A stretch of DNA of 13,019 nt from an uncultured Bacteroidota bacterium (GTDB lineage Bacteria; Bacteroidota; Bacteroidia; NS11-12g; UBA955): the NCBI GenBank assembly GCA_903953615.1, contig CAJBKH010000053.1, positions 1 to 13,019 of the forward strand, in the 5' to 3' direction. Below, piece by piece: positions 1 through 8,039 of the stretch. Position 1 is the stretch's first letter. Every line of letters begins with the position of its first letter. The position numbers were made by a program, and so were the translations under genes. The notes under the pieces were generated by a model that was not told the DNA's origin, searched no databases, and saw nothing but the letters and a program-made list of their open reading frames with translations.

Positions 1-678
1 AATGATAAAACCACCTGGCTTTAAGCAATTGATGATTTGATCGACAATGCGTTTTTGTCTGAGCGAACACATCTCAGCATTGGCAGTGCTCCATTCATTC
101 ACCGCATTCTCGTCTTTGCGAAACAAACCTTCACCACTGCAAGGTGCATCCACCACTATTACATCAAAAACTTCACCACAGTGTTCAAAGTCTTTGCTAT
201 CAGAATTGGTGATAATGATGTTTGGAAATCCCCATTTCGTTAAGTTTTCATTCAACACAGGTACTCTTGTTCGTATCACTTCGTTGCTCACCAATACATC
301 GTTCTCGTTAAGGAGTGAGGCAATGTGCGTGCTTTTCCCCCCTGGGGCTGCGCATAAATCTAGTAAACTAAGTTGACCATTATTCAGTTCCTTTATTTTC
401 TTGAAGGCTTGCTCTAATGCCATGCTGCTGGCCTCTTGCACATAGTAAGCGCCTGCGTGCCACAAAGGGTCGGCAACAAATAAAGGTCGCTCTTTTAAGT
501 AATACCCTTGCTCGGCCCATGCTACTTTTTCGAGCGGTAATTCTTTTTTTAATTTTGTTGGATTCAGGCGAATTGAAACGGGTGTTGGCGCATTTAAACT
601 TTCTTCAAACAAGGCGAAATTTACGGCCCCAAGTTGAGCTTGCATGCGCTGTTTAAAGTCGAGTGGAAGTTGAATCAT
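1..678 (-). CDS. RsmF/RsmB-like 16S rRNA m5C methyltransferase (NOL1/NOP2/sun family), N-terminal part
   Basis: This frame was read by translating the reverse complement. It gives 226 codons from an ATG at 678 and runs open off the left edge, so the C-terminal part is missing. The family transfers a methyl group from S-adenosylmethionine to C5 of a cytosine in 16S rRNA, in the cytoplasm. Visible motifs are an N-terminal segment with SIRLNP (35-40), the QEASSMA motif (81-87), the SAM-binding motif DLCAAPGGK (107-115) and motif IV DAPCSGEG (178-184 region, Cys180) followed by LFRKD. The GLFRKD wording resembles RsmF (YebU) more than RsmB. The second conserved Cys (motif VI) and any C-terminal RNA-binding domain lie outside the window. 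Full family members are usually about 450-480 residues. It starts 6 nt after the stop of the EamA transporter gene and is probably cotranscribed with it. Confidence 0.9.
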   Translation of the reverse strand, partial: MIQLPLDFKQRMQAQLGAVNFALFEESLNAPTPVSIRLNPTKLKKELPLEKVAWAEQGYYLKERPLFVADPLWHAGAYYVQEASSMALEQAFKKIKELNNGQLSLLDLCAAPGGKSTHIASLLNENDVLVSNEVIRTRVPVLNENLTKWGFPNIIITNSDSKDFEHCGEVFDVIVVDAPCSGEGLFRKDENAVNEWSTANAEMCSLRQKRIVDQIINCLKPGGFII

Positions 679-684
679 ATTTTA

Positions 685-1557
685 TTAACGGGATAATGTA
701 ATGCCTGTCATAATCATCACCATGCCTAGTACCTGCACCAAGCCAATGCTTTCGCCAAAGTAAATGCCCCAGCCATAGGCAACCACAGGAATTAAATAGG
801 TAACTGATGAAGCAAACAAGGCAGAAGATTTTTTTACCAAGCGATTGAAAACAATAAGTGAAATGGCCGAGCCAAAAACACCTAATACAAATACAGCCAT
901 CAAAGGTTTAATTGCACCTGGTGCAATAGCTGCTGTATAGGTATGCTGACTTAAACCAATAAACAAAGCGGGAATGGCCACCAAAGTTAAGGGCACCATA
1001 CTATTTGCATATGCTGTTAAGTGACCCAATTTAGATTTTATGACATTCACATTGATGCCATAAAGCAAAGCCGCCAATATTACATTTAAGCAAGGTTTAA
1101 CATAATCCATGTGAAACGAAAAGCCAATAGCTTTCGGATTGGTAAAAATTAAAATCAGTGCCCCGCAAAGACCTATTGCAATGCCAATAATATGTTTTAT
1201 TTTGATGTCTACTTTAAAAACAATCACGCCAAAAATTAGAGTCGACATGGGGGTTAAAGCATTCAATGCGCCTGATAATGAACTCGGAATTTCTTTGGCC
1301 GCTTGCGCAAATAAATAAGCGGGAATTAAATTGCCGATGGTGCCTGATAAGGCCAATAATAACCAATCGGATGTTTTAAGTTTTTTGTAAATGCCAACAA
1401 AGAAAAAAATAGCCACACTGCCTGCAAATACAAGTCTTAAGGAAGCTAGCTGAACTGGTGTGAATCCGCCTATACCGATTTTCATAAGAATGAAGGCACT
1501 CCCCCAAACAAAACCAAGAAATAAAATAATGAGGAGGGTTTTAAAGTCGATTTTCAC
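685..1557 (-). CDS. EamA/DMT-family transporter
   Basis: This is a hydrophobic protein of about 290 residues with some ten predicted membrane segments, arranged as two EamA repeats. The first repeat begins with LGFVWGSAFILMK and has the typical PVQLASLRLVFAG segment after it. The second starts around the NVILAALLYGINV segment. The family exports or exchanges small metabolites across the inner membrane; the substrate cannot be told from sequence. No ATG lies near the N terminus. I chose the GTG at 1557, which puts the first membrane helix close to the start as is usual. A TTG at 1602 would add 15 residues. A weak TACTTTCG box sits just upstream of the GTG (1562-1569, minus). The gene follows the histidine kinase and precedes the rRNA methyltransferase with a 6-nt gap, so the three may form an operon. 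Confidence 0.88.
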   Translation of the reverse strand: MKIDFKTLLIILFLGFVWGSAFILMKIGIGGFTPVQLASLRLVFAGSVAIFFFVGIYKKLKTSDWLLLALSGTIGNLIPAYLFAQAAKEIPSSLSGALNALTPMSTLIFGVIVFKVDIKIKHIIGIAIGLCGALILIFTNPKAIGFSFHMDYVKPCLNVILAALLYGINVNVIKSKLGHLTAYANSMVPLTLVAIPALFIGLSQHTYTAAIAPGAIKPLMAVFVLGVFGSAISLIVFNRLVKKSSALFASSVTYLIPVVAYGWGIYFGESIGLVQVLGMVMIMTGITLSR

Positions 1558-1628
1558 GACACGAAAGTAATACCATTTGCCAAGATATTGTTTCAGGAGC
1601 AAGCGAAGTTGGTCACAACTTAGTCATA

Positions 1629-2801
1629 TTAATCTTCAATGTGCTTCAATATAATTCGGAACGTAGTGCGCTTATTCGGAATACTTTCTTTAACATAAAT
1701 ATGACCTTTGTGGTAGTTTTCGACGATGCGTTTAACCAAAGAAAGACCAAGTCCCCAGCCCCTTTGTTTGGTGGTGAACCCTGGTTTGAAAACGCGCTTG
1801 AACAATGCTTTTGGCATGCCTTTGCCAGTATCCGAAATATCAATCACTACCACCTTGTTGCGCTGGCGAATATGGAAGCTGATGGTGCCTTTGCCCTCCA
1901 TTGCATCGATGGCGTTTTTGCACAAATTTTCGATCACCCATTCGAACAAAGGAACATTTAAAATAGCAGTGCATGTTTCATTCGGTTCTTTGAAATCGTA
2001 TATGACTGTATCGGCACTTCGAATTTGCATGTATTGAATTGCATTTTCTAATACTTCTGTAACATCATGTATTTTTAAAATCGGTCGTGAACCAATTTTA
2101 GAGAAACGATCGGTAATCACTTTCAAACGGTCCAAATCTTTTCGCATTTCAGTATAAGTTTCTGGATTGGCATGCGAAGGGTCTAGTTCCATTAAGTCGA
2201 CCCAGGCCATTAAAGAACTCATAGGCGTGCCCAATTGGTGCGCGGTTTCGCGTGCTAAACCCACCCATACTTGGTTTTGTTCCGACTTGCGACTGTAACT
2301 AAAAGCAAAATAACTTACCACTATAAATAAACCTACAATGCCCAATTGATAAAAGGGATAACGCTTCAATTGTTTGAGGGTAGTAGAGTCATCATAGTAG
2401 ACATATTGGTAATCGTTGTCGGCAATTTTTATTTTAATGGGCTCGTTTTTTGTTTTGATAGACTCATAATAGGCGTTCAGTGCCTTTTCGTTTTTACTTG
2501 CGCTACTATCTAAATTGCGATGGTTTAATATGCCTGTGGCATCGGTTAAAATAACAGGAATGGTGGTATTCGACTCAATGATTTTAAGATAAATGTTCAA
2601 CTCGTCTATAGAATCGGCTTTGTTAATCATCTCATAGGCCTCAGCCCACTGACTGATTTTTTTGCGTTCTTCGAGGGATAGTTTTTCAACCATGGTATTG
2701 GTGTAATACAAGGAGAACAGACCGATGGCCAATGCCATTAAGAGCAGCGAAAACTTAAGGTATTGCTTTAAACTATAGTTGTTAAATAGCGACATGGACA
2801 T
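1629..2801 (-). CDS. Membrane sensor histidine kinase
   Basis: With the start at 2801 the protein has 390 residues. It has a short cytoplasmic N terminus, TM1 (about 17-36), a periplasmic region of about 110 residues, TM2 (about 149-169), a HisKA-like dimerisation helix and a C-terminal HATPase_c domain. The phospho-acceptor is His188 in RETAHQLGTP. The N box is NLCKNAIDAM (Asn296), the G1 box is DTGKGMP (324-330) and the G2 box is GWGLGL (348-353), so the kinase looks intact. The periplasmic domain is not one I recognise, so the signal is unknown. The frame is open back to 2903, but that would overlap the divergent gene and pass its own -7-like box at 2814-2821. ATG 2801, or 2795 two codons later, fits better. 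No response regulator is encoded in the window. Confidence 0.9.
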   Translation of the reverse strand: MSMSLFNNYSLKQYLKFSLLLMALAIGLFSLYYTNTMVEKLSLEERKKISQWAEAYEMINKADSIDELNIYLKIIESNTTIPVILTDATGILNHRNLDSSASKNEKALNAYYESIKTKNEPIKIKIADNDYQYVYYDDSTTLKQLKRYPFYQLGIVGLFIVVSYFAFSYSRKSEQNQVWVGLARETAHQLGTPMSSLMAWVDLMELDPSHANPETYTEMRKDLDRLKVITDRFSKIGSRPILKIHDVTEVLENAIQYMQIRSADTVIYDFKEPNETCTAILNVPLFEWVIENLCKNAIDAMEGKGTISFHIRQRNKVVVIDISDTGKGMPKALFKRVFKPGFTTKQRGWGLGLSLVKRIVENYHKGHIYVKESIPNKRTTFRIILKHIED

Positions 2802-2813
2802 TTGATAAACATT

Positions 2814-2821
2814 CAAAAATA
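2814..2821 (-). promoter_or_regulatory. -7-like box for the histidine kinase operon
   Basis: Read on the minus strand this is TATTTTTG, a full match to the Bacteroidota -7 consensus TAnnTTTG. It lies 12 nt before the ATG at 2801, implying a very short leader. I found no clear TTG at the expected -33 position. Confidence 0.5.
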
Positions 2822-2843
2822 ACGCAATAATCATTAATTTTAG

Positions 2844-2851
2844 TATTTTCG
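2844..2851 (+). promoter_or_regulatory. -7-like box for the cyclase/glycosyltransferase pair
   Basis: TATTTTCG is close to the TAnnTTTG consensus, with one change. It lies 7 nt before the ATG at 2859, so the message would be leaderless or nearly so. No good -33 element is seen. Together with the minus-strand box at 2814-2821 it forms a compact divergent promoter region of under 60 bp. Confidence 0.4.
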
Positions 2852-2858
2852 CTTCGCA

Positions 2859-3602
2859 ATGAAAATTTCTTTCGAAGTTAATGGTGTTAATTACGCCTTT
2901 CAAACCAATCAGTTTTTTGATATCTCATTGGGAATTAAAAAACAAAACAATGTCAATTGTTACCATTTAGAAGATCCAACTTTCGCTTATTTTGAAAACG
3001 AATATTTTGTAGGTTCACTTAAAAAAGGCGGCAGTGTGAATTGCGAAAAAATGAGTTTTTATGCCCATGCAAGCGGGACCCATACAGAATGTGCTTTGCA
3101 TGTATTACCAGCAGATTTTACCATGCTTAATGTACAAGTACCTGTTGTGCAATTGGCGAAAATAATTACAATTCAACCCAAAAAAGTAGGCGATGATATT
3201 GTAATCGATGAAGCTGTTTTATCCGAAATTAAAAATGAGGAACAGGCCACTGCTTTGGTGGTAAGAACACTGCCCAATCAAGATGATAAACTATCTTTTC
3301 AATATGCAGGCACCAATCCGCCATTCTTTACTGTAGATGGTATTCGTAAAATTAAAGACCTAGGGTTTAAACATTTATTAACCGATTTGCCAAGCATCGA
3401 TAAGGAACAAGATGATGGTTTGTTAGCAGCACATAAGCAATGGTTTTTAACCAATGGCAGTCCTGATATTGAACGCACCATTACTGAATTTATTTATGTA
3501 GAAAAAAACATACCAGATGGTATGTTTGGTTTGGCCATTCGTTTGCCTAAAATCGAAACGGATGCAGTGCCTTCTTCTGTATTAATCTATCCATGTCAAT
3601 AA
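2859..3602 (+). CDS. Cyclase/arylformamidase-family metal-dependent hydrolase
   Basis: A cytoplasmic protein of 247 residues without signal peptide. The key segment is HASGTHTECALH (70-81), a variant of the HxGTHxD metal-binding motif of the cyclase family (PF04199), which includes kynurenine formamidase. Here the first His is one residue further away and Asp is replaced by Glu; from memory, related Bacteroidota proteins carry a similar H-x-x-GTHTE form. A later TDLPSID segment (175-181) and His192 in AAHKQW match the second conserved block. The likely reaction is hydrolysis of an amide or ester, but the substrate is unknown and no tryptophan-degradation genes are near. Its last 10 nt overlap the next gene, so the two are translationally coupled. 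Confidence 0.82.
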   Translation: MKISFEVNGVNYAFQTNQFFDISLGIKKQNNVNCYHLEDPTFAYFENEYFVGSLKKGGSVNCEKMSFYAHASGTHTECALHVLPADFTMLNVQVPVVQLAKIITIQPKKVGDDIVIDEAVLSEIKNEEQATALVVRTLPNQDDKLSFQYAGTNPPFFTVDGIRKIKDLGFKHLLTDLPSIDKEQDDGLLAAHKQWFLTNGSPDIERTITEFIYVEKNIPDGMFGLAIRLPKIETDAVPSSVLIYPCQ

Positions 3603-4630
3603 AATTACCAAGTTCGGAGCAGTTTTTATTCGCAGCAAATGTGCTGGCGAACCGTTTGTTTTTTAAACAAGGGTTCAATGCTGGCATACAAACCATACTG
3701 GTTGTAAAGTGGGACGAGATTGGCGACATGGCCACTGCCACCCATGTATTCGAATTGCTAAAAATCAGTTATCCCCAAGCTAAAATTACAGTGTTGTGCA
3801 AACCCTTTGTAAAAAGTTTAATTGAACACGATACAAACATCGATGAAATTATAACGGACATAGCGGCTTACAATAAATCGTATCAATTGGTAGTAGAACT
3901 GCGTGGCACGTGGTCTACCTTGTTGAAATCGTTTTTTAACAAGGCCAAATACCGAGTAGGAAGGGCCGAGGTAAGGGTAGCCAATCGCGGCAAGCAGTTG
4001 CACGAGATAGCGACCAATGCAGCCGTTGTGGCGCCTATGGTTTTATCTTTGAATACAGCATTAAAACCGCGTTTGTATTTTAATGTAGAAGAAGCAAAAA
4101 ATGTGAATGCTTATATTTCTGAAAATCAAATAGAAAAGTTTGCCATTTTGCATGTGGGCGCAAGACGGATTTTAAGACAATGGCCTTTGGAACGCTTTGC
4201 GCAAATTGCCAATTTTTTACACACGCAATATCAACTCGAAATAATTTTTGCGGGCACTAGCGAGGATGAGCCCCAGATTGGAATTGTCAAAGAATTGTTA
4301 AATTTCAAAAGTTTTTCGTTTACCAATGGCTTCTCACTTTCTGAATTTTCTTGCTTGTGTAGCAAAGCAAATTTTTATGTTGGCAACGAGAGTGGACCAT
4401 TGCACATCGCCTCGGCATTCGATGTGCCCTTGCTAGGTTTATACGGCCCGGGTGTGCCCAATGTGTTCTATCCGATGGGTAAAAACAGCAAGGTTTTACA
4501 CCATGTATTGACCTGTAATCCATGCAATCAGTTGGATTGTGTTGACCCTGAAAGTCCTTGTATTACAAGAATTCAAGTGCTTGATGCCGAGCTTGCAATT
4601 GCTGAAGTAATGGAAAGAATAAATTTGTAA
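3593..4630 (+). CDS. Glycosyltransferase family 9 (heptosyltransferase-like)
   Basis: The protein has 345 residues and looks cytoplasmic or peripheral to the inner membrane. The N-terminal Rossmann half contains VVKWDEIGDMATATHVFELL, the family's usual first motif. The C-terminal half contains HVGARRILRQWPLERFAQIA (the acceptor/donor loop with K/R-x-WP) and YVGNESGPLHIASAFDVPLL, the equivalent of the GNDSGPMHLAAA motif, followed by GLYGP. A four-cysteine tail (CNPC...C...C) is typical of many GT9 proteins. These enzymes add heptose or other sugars to lipopolysaccharide core or other surface glycans; the sugar cannot be inferred. It begins inside the end of the cyclase gene (10-nt overlap, ATGTCAATAA). 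No other LPS genes are in view. Confidence 0.9.
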   Translation: MSIKLPSSEQFLFAANVLANRLFFKQGFNAGIQTILVVKWDEIGDMATATHVFELLKISYPQAKITVLCKPFVKSLIEHDTNIDEIITDIAAYNKSYQLVVELRGTWSTLLKSFFNKAKYRVGRAEVRVANRGKQLHEIATNAAVVAPMVLSLNTALKPRLYFNVEEAKNVNAYISENQIEKFAILHVGARRILRQWPLERFAQIANFLHTQYQLEIIFAGTSEDEPQIGIVKELLNFKSFSFTNGFSLSEFSCLCSKANFYVGNESGPLHIASAFDVPLLGLYGPGVPNVFYPMGKNSKVLHHVLTCNPCNQLDCVDPESPCITRIQVLDAELAIAEVMERINL

Positions 4631-4654
4631 TTTCACAATATTATTCTACATTCG
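4624..4654 (+). promoter_or_regulatory. Bacteroidota-type promoter for the T9SS-cargo gene
   Basis: TTTG at 4624-4627, then 19 nt, then TACATTCG at 4647-4654. This matches the TTTG-N19-TAnnTTTG arrangement with a single change in the -7 box. The ATG at 4672 is 17 nt downstream. The -33 element overlaps the last codons and stop of the glycosyltransferase gene. Confidence 0.6.
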
Positions 4655-4671
4655 TTAGAAAATATTTTGAT

Positions 4672-7392
4672 ATGCTTAAAAATGTACTCTTTTTTATTCT
4701 CTTTCTTTTGTGTTCAAATGCAGTCTTCAGTCAGTTGGTAGGCACTAGCCACAAAATTATTGACAACAAAAGTAAAGCAAGTTATAACCTGAATACAGGT
4801 GGTGTAAAACGCAGTGCTCAAAATCCGCAACAATGCGATAACGATACCATTGAATATCCGCGTTACAAAGGCTCAGCCTACTTTGTTATTACTGTGTCAA
4901 AAGGACGAAGTTTAGGTCAATTGTATTCAACACCAAAGCCACTTACATTAAGTGGATTTTCTTTTTATGCTTTTGTATCTAGTCCACCTACTAAGAAAAA
5001 AATGAACTTGATTTGTAATGTTTACAAAGCAGGTAAAGATAGTTTACCAAAGGGTTCGCCTTTGAGGAGTGATACAATCACCATCGACTCAGTATTTGCT
5101 GGCGGGGTGCTTGCAAAAATAGAAAAACATGCTTCGTTTACTCCGATAGTATTAGACAGTGCGTATATTTTAACAGTAGAAACAGATAGTGCAAGTTTGA
5201 ATGCAGGTATTGTTACCAATAGTTATTCAGCTGGTGATGGCAAAAAAGAGAATTTAAATTGTGGCTCTATCAGCGGTCAATGGTACAATGGTAAGAATTT
5301 GAACATTGCTGGTGTTTCATTTAATGCAGATATTTTATTACATCCACATGTGAGCTATAAATTTGCAACCGATTATGCGATTAAGTCGCAATGCTATAAT
5401 TTAATTGACACTGTAAAATTTATTAATGCAGCCAACAGCAGTATGTTGGGTAGCAGGATATACAACCGCTATTTATTATACAATCTTGGATACTATTGTA
5501 ATTGGTGGAATGCAGGTAATAATTTTGGTTATACTTATTCTGTTGATCATCAAGTAAAATACAGTGTAAAACAAAATTACAAAGTACAATTAATCTCCAC
5601 CATTTATGGCTATAGAGGCATGGAATATGGCTGCACAGATACCACCGAAAAGTGGTTGTATTACAAACCAGATTTCCCTTCGGTAAGTGGTCCGGTAAAT
5701 GCTTGTGTTGGGAATTCTGTTACCCACAAAGTTTCCAATGCCGATACAGGTGCCGTGTACGAATGGTTTAAGAAAGTAAACGATCCAACCCCGTTTTACA
5801 AAGGTACCACTTTGGTAAGGACGGGCATTACTGCAACCGATACTGTTTATGTGAGAGGCAATAACAATGGTTGTGTAACAGGCCGTAGGGAGGTTATATT
5901 AAATGTGAATGCCTATCCAACCACATTAACCGCCTTGAACGATTCCATTTGTTCGGGCTCTAAAGCCAACCTTAAGGGCTATACGGAATTAGGCGCCATC
6001 GAATGGTTCGAAACTGCTAGTTCTTCTACCTTATTATTCAAAGGCAATGTTTATCAAACCCCTGTTTTAACACGCGATACTTTCTTCTTTATTCAATCCA
6101 ATAATTTGGGTTGTGTATTAGGCCCTCGTATTAAAGTAAGTGCATTGGTGGGGTCTAGTTTTGCACCAAGCGCTCCGACCCTTACAAATGATACTACTAT
6201 TTGCTTAGCCAGCACTTCAGTATTGCAATTGAATGCCAGTGCAGGTTCTGGTTTAACCATCCGTTGGTTCAATGCGGCTTCAGGTGGCAGCAGTATTACG
6301 ACTGGTCCAGTGTTTTATTTTTCGCCTACAAAAAGAGAAGTTAAAACCATTTATGCCGATGCTTACAATGGTGTGTGTGGTAGTACCCGCGAGCCTGTTG
6401 AGGTAACCGTTGAAGATTATCCACGCATTTCGAAATTCAAGACCGATACCATTTGTAAAGGCGATTCTTTGCGTTTAAGTGTTGAGATTTCTTTTGGTGA
6501 AGCCCATTGGTACGATGCTGCGAGTGCAGGGAGTTTATTAGTGGATGGTTTAAAATATACAGCAAAAGCTGCTGCAACAAATACCTATTATGTGGAAACC
6601 AATAGCAGCATTTGCAAGAGCACCAGTCGCACCACAGTTAAAGGCATTGTGAATACCTACCCTACAGTTGTAAAATTATGGGGCGACACCATTTGTGCAA
6701 AAAATAAAGCAACCTTAAAAAGTAAATTGGTAGGACCAGGTACTATTCATTGGTACGAATACGATACATCTTCGGTTGAATTAGGCAAAGGCCTTACCTA
6801 TCAAACAGCTGTTTTAAATGGTGGTAAATCTTTTTATGGACAACCAGAATATGCAGGATGTTATGGTCCTAAGCAATTGGTAGTACCCTTGGTAAAACCT
6901 TCGCCATTCAGTGGATTTAATTACGATATACTCACCAACCAAAGAGTGAAAGTTTCGCCAATTAACGCAGGCGGTTGCTCGGTTTTATGGGATTTCGGTG
7001 ATGGCATTAAAAGTACTAATTCTGCCGTTACGCACAAGTACATCAATCCGGGCACTTATAAGTTGAAATTAATTTTAACCAGTTTGTTAAATGGTTGTAA
7101 AGATTCTACAGAGTACACCATCGTTGTAGCGGTGAGTGGTATAAAAGTTTTGCAAACCTTGCCTGTGTTGACAGTGTATCCAAATCCTACACAACAATAT
7201 TTAAACATAGCTTTGCCAAATAGCAATGGTTCTATATTCGCCAATGTATACAGTTTAAGTGGTGTGTTGGTAGCCTCTCAAAACCTTATGGTGCAAAATC
7301 AAATTGCACAGTTAGAGGTGTCGCAGTTGGCAGCAGGTATCTATATTTTAAAAATCGAAGGTTATAGAACTACATTGTTTACCAAGGAATAG
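4672..7392 (+). CDS. Secreted multi-domain Ig-like/PKD protein with T9SS C-terminal sorting domain
   Basis: A 906-residue protein with a clear signal peptide (about 1-20, ending AVFSQ). An N-terminal beta-rich region of about 330 residues that I do not recognise is followed by five related Ig-like modules. Each has a central W-F/Y (near residues 364, 444, 531, 613 and 694, about 80-87 apart) and conserved Cys residues. A PKD domain follows with WDFGDG (Asp near 774). The last 74 residues, from about YPNP (836-839) to the end, are a type A T9SS sorting domain. The protein is therefore expected to cross the outer membrane by T9SS and be anchored to the cell surface or released. No catalytic domain is visible, so adhesion or a structural role is the likeliest guess. 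It is followed after 3 nt by a TonB_C protein gene. Confidence 0.9.
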   Translation: MLKNVLFFILFLLCSNAVFSQLVGTSHKIIDNKSKASYNLNTGGVKRSAQNPQQCDNDTIEYPRYKGSAYFVITVSKGRSLGQLYSTPKPLTLSGFSFYAFVSSPPTKKKMNLICNVYKAGKDSLPKGSPLRSDTITIDSVFAGGVLAKIEKHASFTPIVLDSAYILTVETDSASLNAGIVTNSYSAGDGKKENLNCGSISGQWYNGKNLNIAGVSFNADILLHPHVSYKFATDYAIKSQCYNLIDTVKFINAANSSMLGSRIYNRYLLYNLGYYCNWWNAGNNFGYTYSVDHQVKYSVKQNYKVQLISTIYGYRGMEYGCTDTTEKWLYYKPDFPSVSGPVNACVGNSVTHKVSNADTGAVYEWFKKVNDPTPFYKGTTLVRTGITATDTVYVRGNNNGCVTGRREVILNVNAYPTTLTALNDSICSGSKANLKGYTELGAIEWFETASSSTLLFKGNVYQTPVLTRDTFFFIQSNNLGCVLGPRIKVSALVGSSFAPSAPTLTNDTTICLASTSVLQLNASAGSGLTIRWFNAASGGSSITTGPVFYFSPTKREVKTIYADAYNGVCGSTREPVEVTVEDYPRISKFKTDTICKGDSLRLSVEISFGEAHWYDAASAGSLLVDGLKYTAKAAATNTYYVETNSSICKSTSRTTVKGIVNTYPTVVKLWGDTICAKNKATLKSKLVGPGTIHWYEYDTSSVELGKGLTYQTAVLNGGKSFYGQPEYAGCYGPKQLVVPLVKPSPFSGFNYDILTNQRVKVSPINAGGCSVLWDFGDGIKSTNSAVTHKYINPGTYKLKLILTSLLNGCKDSTEYTIVVAVSGIKVLQTLPVLTVYPNPTQQYLNIALPNSNGSIFANVYSLSGVLVASQNLMVQNQIAQLEVSQLAAGIYILKIEGYRTTLFTKE

Positions 7393-7395
7393 AGC

Positions 7396-7953
7396 ATGCG
7401 TTACCATCTGGGGTTCTTGATTTTTTTTCTTTCCGTAGCAAGTACAGCATTTGCACAAGTAGAAGTTTTTAGAGGTGCAAGCAGCGATACCGCTACCTAT
7501 ATTGCGCCCGAAGATACCATTACACGCGCCCCTTCTTTTGGCAAGCATCCCGATGATTTTTACCGCTATATTGAAAACAATTTTAACATGCGCATTGTAG
7601 GTCCTTTTTTAAGTAACTACACCGATAATGTGCGCTTCTCTTTTTATGTAGAACGCAATGGCAATTTGAGCGATTTTGAAATACTGAGTGCCTCGAACCA
7701 ACAATTGGCTGGTGCTGTGGTAGACATTGTAAGTCGTATGCCTGAGTGGAGCCCTGGTAAACAACAAGGGAAAAAGAAACGCACCCTCATGATTTATGAT
7801 ATCAATATCCAATTGGTAGAAGATATTCCCAATGTATTGGTGACCAAAAATAATTTACAAATGGAGTACAGCAATAAACACAAAAGTTTAAAATGGTTTT
7901 TACTTGGGGGGTCCGTTATTGCTATGCTAGCCTTGTGGATTAACTCACAATAG
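7396..7953 (+). CDS. TonB C-terminal-domain protein with signal peptide and C-terminal membrane segment
   Basis: A 185-residue protein. Residues 1-20 form a signal peptide ending AFA|Q. Residues about 75-140 resemble the TonB C-terminal domain: RFSFYVERNGNLSDFEILSA, then a helix and MPEWSPGKQQGKKK, the wording seen in Bacteroidota energy-transducer proteins. Residues about 166-182 (WFLLGGSVIAMLALW) form a likely membrane helix near the C terminus. Classical TonB has the anchor at the N terminus and the domain at the end, so this order is unusual. If the signal peptide is cleaved, the domain sits in the periplasm and is held by the C-terminal helix. There is no Pro-rich linker. It probably shares a transcript with the T9SS cargo gene. 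Whether it contacts a TonB-dependent receptor is unknown. Confidence 0.78.
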   Translation: MRYHLGFLIFFLSVASTAFAQVEVFRGASSDTATYIAPEDTITRAPSFGKHPDDFYRYIENNFNMRIVGPFLSNYTDNVRFSFYVERNGNLSDFEILSASNQQLAGAVVDIVSRMPEWSPGKQQGKKKRTLMIYDINIQLVEDIPNVLVTKNNLQMEYSNKHKSLKWFLLGGSVIAMLALWINSQ

Positions 7954-8039
7954 ATAGAAATTTAATCATTCCTATAAGTTTAATTTTACATTTTGAAAAT
8001 GAAAAACAAACTTCAATTCATTGCACCAACATGCGGGTT

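Noticed and set aside
37..656. Plus-strand open frames of up to about 110 codons (37-376, 417-656)
   Set aside because: They are antisense to the methyltransferase, whose frame shows all expected motifs; their peptides have no recognisable features.
2802..2903. Longer start (2903) for the histidine kinase
   Set aside because: It would overlap the first codons of the divergent gene and cover the -7-like box at 2814-2821; the extra 34 residues are not needed for any domain.
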